Origin: Cryptomeria japonica | Taxonomy: Eukaryota; Streptophyta; Pinopsida; Cupressales; Cupressaceae | Reading direction: 5' to 3' | Assembly: GCF_030272615.1 (NCBI RefSeq) | Contig: NC_081415.1 | Span: 369,339,667-369,403,666 of the forward strand | Length of the DNA: 64,000 nt | Shown: piece after piece, positions 60,593 through 64,000 of the stretch | Numbering within the stretch: the stretch's first letter is position 1 | Layout: every line of letters starts with the position of its first letter | Translations under genes and position numbers: made by a program | Notes under the pieces: model-generated | Told to the model about the DNA's origin: nothing | The model's input: only the letters and a program-made list of their open reading frames with translations | Databases searched by the model: none

Positions 60593-61337
60593 TCCACTCT
60601 TCTAATTTCTATTACATGTGCATGATTTCAAAGATCAAATTGAAAATCAAAGTCAAGTTCTAAATATATTCAAATACTAAATTGAATTTAAAATAAATTC
60701 AATTATTTGAATAAATCTCATGCAAAGATTAAATTGAAAATCTAAGTTAAAGTGTAAGCACATACTAAATTAATTAATTAATTAAATCTTTATCTCTCTA
60801 ATCTCTATTTCCATCTTTTAGTTAGCTTTTTCTAAATAAATCTTTCTTTGTCATCTTCTTTATTTCCTCCAATCACCCTTTTTCATTCCTCAGTTAGCTT
60901 TTTCTCAATCAGTTAACTCTTTTAATCTATTCAATCTATTTTGTTTCACCTCCAAATCAACAGTTCAACTATCAATCAACATGTGAGCTCACCTGAGTTC
61001 CACCTCTTGATCAATCTGTTCTACCTTTCAATCAATTCTCTCCCATAATCTATAAATTGAGCATTCAATCTCCATTTTCAACAATCATGAAATTTGAATC
61101 TTTGTGTCATTTGCAGGTTGCCAGCATGATATCTGAGAGCCACCATACCAAAAAGAAGAGAAGAACAATGGAAGTCATATGCTATCATGGAATAGGGATT
61201 TTTGATTAACATATTTTACATTCCTATTTCTTAATCATATTATTTCATTGGTTTATGTTTGGATTACTTAGATAGTTAAGGGATTCATGATTTTCCTTAT
61301 TTTTTATTTAGAAATGATGAATTTGAGCATAGCACAT

Positions 61338-61755
61338 TTTGGTGAACCTGACGTGAACAACAACTAATTAACTTCTCTATTTTTTGTGTGATTTTTGCAG
61401 GTCGTACGGATTTTTTCCTTTTTTGTAGGTTTTGCATGGATTTCAAAGCAGATCTATTCATCACGTAATCACATTTGCATCATCACACAATCACATAGAT
61501 AGGGCTACACAATCGAGTAGACATGGTTACACATTCGTGCGGAACCCATCATGCAAATGCCCTTACGAGATTATGCAATCACCTACACAGGATCACACAA
61601 TCGCTCTGACATTATTAGGCATTCATTAGGAATATTGTTGTTCTGCTATTTTTGTTCTTATTTCTTTTCTATTCTCTGATCTGTGTAATTCTGCATGAAA
61701 TTGGGTAAATCTAGAAACAAATTATTTTTATTGCATGTTTTTGTTATGACAGTTT
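61338..61755 (+). other. LTR3 PBS and first leader block
   Basis: PBS-like TGGTGAACCTGACGTGAAC from 61341. Splice-acceptor-like TTTTTGCAGG near 61396. From about 61450 to 61620 there are copies of a CACACAATCGC/CATGCAATC motif every 15-30 bases. No gene. Confidence 0.7.
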
Positions 61756-62010
61756 ATGGCACGTAAGGTACAATTCAAAATTTCAGGTGCTAGGAGGACA
61801 AAGGAGCAAAGAAGACAAGCCAGATGCCATCAACAAATTCTCAAAGTGGAAAAGAAGATAAAAGATCTAGAAGACCAACCAACCATTGACAAATACAATA
61901 GCTTACTTCTCTCATATAGGGTGAAATATGATTTGATTAACATTGAATGGATGATGAGAGACCTTGCTAGAGCCTCACAATCTGTTTTGCAGGTTTCTGA
62001 TCAAAATTAG
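61756..62010 (+). CDS. Small basic open frame in the LTR3 leader
   Basis: 84 codons from ATG at 61756 (MARKVQFKISGARRTKEQRR) with helical charged stretches (ILKVEKKIKDLEDQPTIDKY) suggestive of a coiled coil. It ends at 62010 just after a TTTTGCAGGTTTCTG acceptor-like site. It lies between two blocks of the iterated CACACAATCGC motif. It may be the beginning of a gag or an accessory frame; no family recognised. Confidence 0.35.
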   Translation: MARKVQFKISGARRTKEQRRQARCHQQILKVEKKIKDLEDQPTIDKYNSLLLSYRVKYDLINIEWMMRDLARASQSVLQVSDQN

Positions 62011-62039
62011 CTTCAGTTTTTAATTTTTGTGTTGTATGC

Positions 62040-62195
62040 CTATGGATCATGCAATCACCTTGTTATTATCATGCAATCGATCCGTTAGGATCACACAATC
62101 ACTTTTTCAGGATCATGCAATCGCTCTGACAAAATCACACAATCGCCTATGCAGGGTCACACAATTGCACAGGTATCATCACACATTCGTTTCCG
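62040..62195 (+). repeat. Second block of the iterated leader motif
   Basis: About seven to eight copies of ATCACACAATCGC/ATCATGCAATCG at spacings of about 17-25 bases, the same motif as at 61450-61620. Confidence 0.85.
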
Positions 62196-62317
62196 TCATA
62201 ATTGAGTTCTCTATTTTTTGTGGATTTTATTTGGTTACTAATCATCTATTTGCAGCTTGTGGAAAATTTACAGAGAGGATCAGATTAGCATTAGATCATA
62301 AACACTCATGCTCTCAC

Positions 62318-62570
62318 ACTTCATTTTTTGGACTTAAAATTAACAATGGTTAAAAATGGACATGCATGTGTAACACTTTAGTTTGGGATTAAAATTAACA
62401 ATGGTTTAAAATGAACATGCATGTGTAACACTTCAGTTTGGGCTTAAAATTAACAATGGTTAAAATTGACATGCATACCTTCGCATTTTAGTTTGGTGTT
62501 TAAAATTGACATGCGCATACATATTCAACACCTCAATTTGGGCTTTAAAATGAACATGAATCAGGCTGCA
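62318..62570 (+). repeat. Tandem repeat, ~68-bp unit
   Basis: Three to four copies of a unit containing TTAAAATTAACAATGGTTA, ACATGCATGTGTAACAC and TTCAGTTTGGG, increasingly diverged to the right. Confidence 0.85.
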
Positions 62571-63519
62571 CATAGATTAACCCACATTTGATTTTCTTAA
62601 AGGAAAAAACTTTTATCATGTTTGGGGTGGACCTACTGTTGCATTAACTACCTTTCCACCCGCCTTCAGGGTCTTGGGAGAAAGGGAGAAGGTGACAACG
62701 ATGCTCAATTTTAATTTATTTCAAGTAGAGAGGGGTATCTTTGACTAGGGATTTCATCACCCCACATAGGTACTTCGAATTGGGATGCGTTTGGGATATC
62801 ATCTCTCCCAGCATACTCTCAAGTGGGTTTTTTGAGTCGCTATATAAATATACTGGTCAGGCGGTTAGAGCATTGAGTGAATTTGACATATGTGGGGGCC
62901 TTCCCTGCACTGATAAGCTCAACCTTAAGTGGCTTGCTCTGAGAATCCATCGTTGGATCAGGAACCCTCAAAATTTAACAATAAGAACCAACTTAGTATC
63001 CCAAATCCTACATTCAATGATTCTGGGATTGCGGATCATACCCCATAGATTCCCTTCATGTACCTTGCATTATGAGATAAAAATCCCTTAGTGATAAGAT
63101 CTTTGGATCTTGAGGGTAAGAGAGACTGGCATGCCCAAGAAGTGTGTGTCATGGAGTGGAGCCAGTGCTGCTAGACTTTCTTGTTGTTCATCTTGTTTTG
63201 GTATTTCATAAGGGCCTCATTTGAATGGTTTCCAATTTTCAGCCTAAGATTATCTTCTATGCTTTTATATGTATCATTGTGTCAGAGCAGTATTGAGTCA
63301 GTTTTGGGCTATTTTAGGCCCTATCCTGCATATCTCTGAATTCTCAGAGTTTGTTTGAAAACAAGTTCAATCAGCTATATGTACCTTCAAACAATTGTTA
63401 TTAGACTTGGAAAACAACAAACTTGTCCTACAAACAGAATTACTGGAAACAAAGTTTACCTTGAAACATCAGACGAGCCTACAAACTCAAAAATTTTACG
63501 TACTTGTGACCATAGGAAG
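62571..63519. other. Leader/interior sequence, no recognised gene
   Basis: One open frame of 116 codons (62741-63091, plus strand) carries no domain and no clear codon signal; I do not annotate it as a gene. The rest has no long frame. Confidence 0.4.
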
Positions 63520-64000
63520 TCCTTGCATAGTCCTCATTGTCATCCTCATATAGTCCTTATTTACATCCTTACTTTGCATAAGTCCTTGCATAGTCCTCAT
63601 TATTGTCCCCATTATTGTCCCTATATACATCCTTAGTCCTTATTATCATCCCCATTATCGTCCTCATATATGCCCCTTGTCCTTGCATAGTCCTCATTAT
63701 TGTCCCCATATACATCCTTATTCCTTATTATCCTCCCCATTATAGTCCTCTTATATGCCCTTAGTCCTTGTATAGTCCTCATTATCATCCTCATTATAGT
63801 CCTCATTTACGTCCTTATTATCGTCCTTAATCCTTGCATAGTCCTCATTTACATCCTTATTATCGTCCATATTCCTTGCATGTCCTTGCATAGTCCTCAT
63901 TTACATCCTTATTATCATCTTAATTCCTTTCATAGTCCTTGCATAGTCCTCATTTATCATCCTCATTTACATCCTTAGAATTTACATTTGTCCTTGCATC
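63520..64000 (+). repeat. Pyrimidine-rich minisatellite reaching the window edge
   Basis: Irregular repetition of blocks such as TCCTTGCATAGTCCTCATT, TATCATCCTCATTA and TTACATCCTTATTA in variable order. The plus strand has hardly any G outside the GTCC and GCAT steps. The array continues past 64000. Confidence 0.92.

Larger units (their letters stand above)
58804..60657 (-). mobile_element. LINE 3' end, copy B
   Basis: The right boundary of the 3' end reads, on the minus strand, TTACCGATCAAAAAATATA, a typical LINE tail. RNase H lies at 60140-60592, and between them sit an unrecognised 229-codon frame and a short basic frame. A 12-bp TTCTAAATATAT at 58792-58803 and 60658-60669 is a possible target duplication, but in AT-rich DNA it is weak evidence. 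It is a 5'-truncated insertion. Confidence 0.7.
58490..61337 (+). repeat. LTR of a fourth element (LTR3), split by a LINE
   Basis: Starts TGTAGACACCTAAAAATTTC at 58490 and ends GAGCATAGCACA at 61337, followed by a PBS-like TGGTGAACCTGACGTG at 61341. A LINE 3' end (58804-60657) is inserted. Without it the LTR is about 1.0 kb. A TATAAA at 61051-61056 (in ATCTATAAATTGAGC) is the candidate promoter. LTR3 is nested in the leader of the LTR2 element. Confidence 0.75.

Noticed and set aside
62741-63091. 116-codon frame in the LTR3 leader
   Set aside because: No recognisable family or supporting context; may be chance.

Overview
This window looks like nuclear DNA from a seed plant with a large, repeat-rich genome. 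A gymnosperm is plausible because of the AT-rich sequence, deep retrotransposon nests, very long LTRs and decayed LINE 3' ends, but the species cannot be fixed from the sequence. I found no intact host gene, no tRNA or rRNA gene, and nothing bacterial. Nearly all of the 64 kb is a stack of transposons inserted into one another, and most coding regions are broken by stop codons.

Layout, outermost layer first. (1) A Tat-like Ty3/gypsy element, called TatB here, occupies roughly <1 to 54225. Its 5' LTR is split into 243-2522 and 35211-39389, its interior runs from 39390 to about 50.3 kb, and its 3' LTR ends at 54225. The LTR is at least about 6.4 kb and contains a long reading frame for an unrecognised protein. 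A second RNase H lies in front of the reverse transcriptase, not behind it. A 3.85-kb solo-LTR-like insertion (44727-48577) splits the reverse transcriptase. (2) Inside the 5' LTR of TatB sits TatA (2523-35205), a Tat-lineage element of about 17 kb un-nested. It carries gag, protease, a G-patch-like segment, RT, RNase H, a second RNase H and integrase, plus an antisense plant-mobile-domain pseudogene before its 3' LTR. (3) TatA is broken by a complete Ty1/copia element (4423-11842, TSD TATTA). (4) Its 3' LTR is broken by a young minus-strand element (26672-34453, TSD CTTCT). That element has one long gag-type reading frame and no RT or integrase, so it is a non-autonomous TR-GAG-like element. 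(5) A minus-strand fragment of the TatA LTR family lies at 1-242.

Right of TatB are a copia LTR remnant (54226-54518), a minus-strand LINE 3' end (54989-56648), and an LTR with its primer-binding site (56649-58075). In that element's leader starts another LTR (58490-61337), itself broken by a second LINE 3' end. The window ends in this last element's leader, tandem repeats and a pyrimidine-rich minisatellite.

The most unusual points are the giant TatB LTR with its own ~1,000-codon reading frame, the RNase H placed before RT, the pol-less gag element with two large hairpins in its leader, two LINE copies that share an unrecognised reading frame downstream of RNase H, and three unrelated leaders that each carry their own array of a short iterated motif. 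Domain assignments are by eye from motifs; no database search was run.
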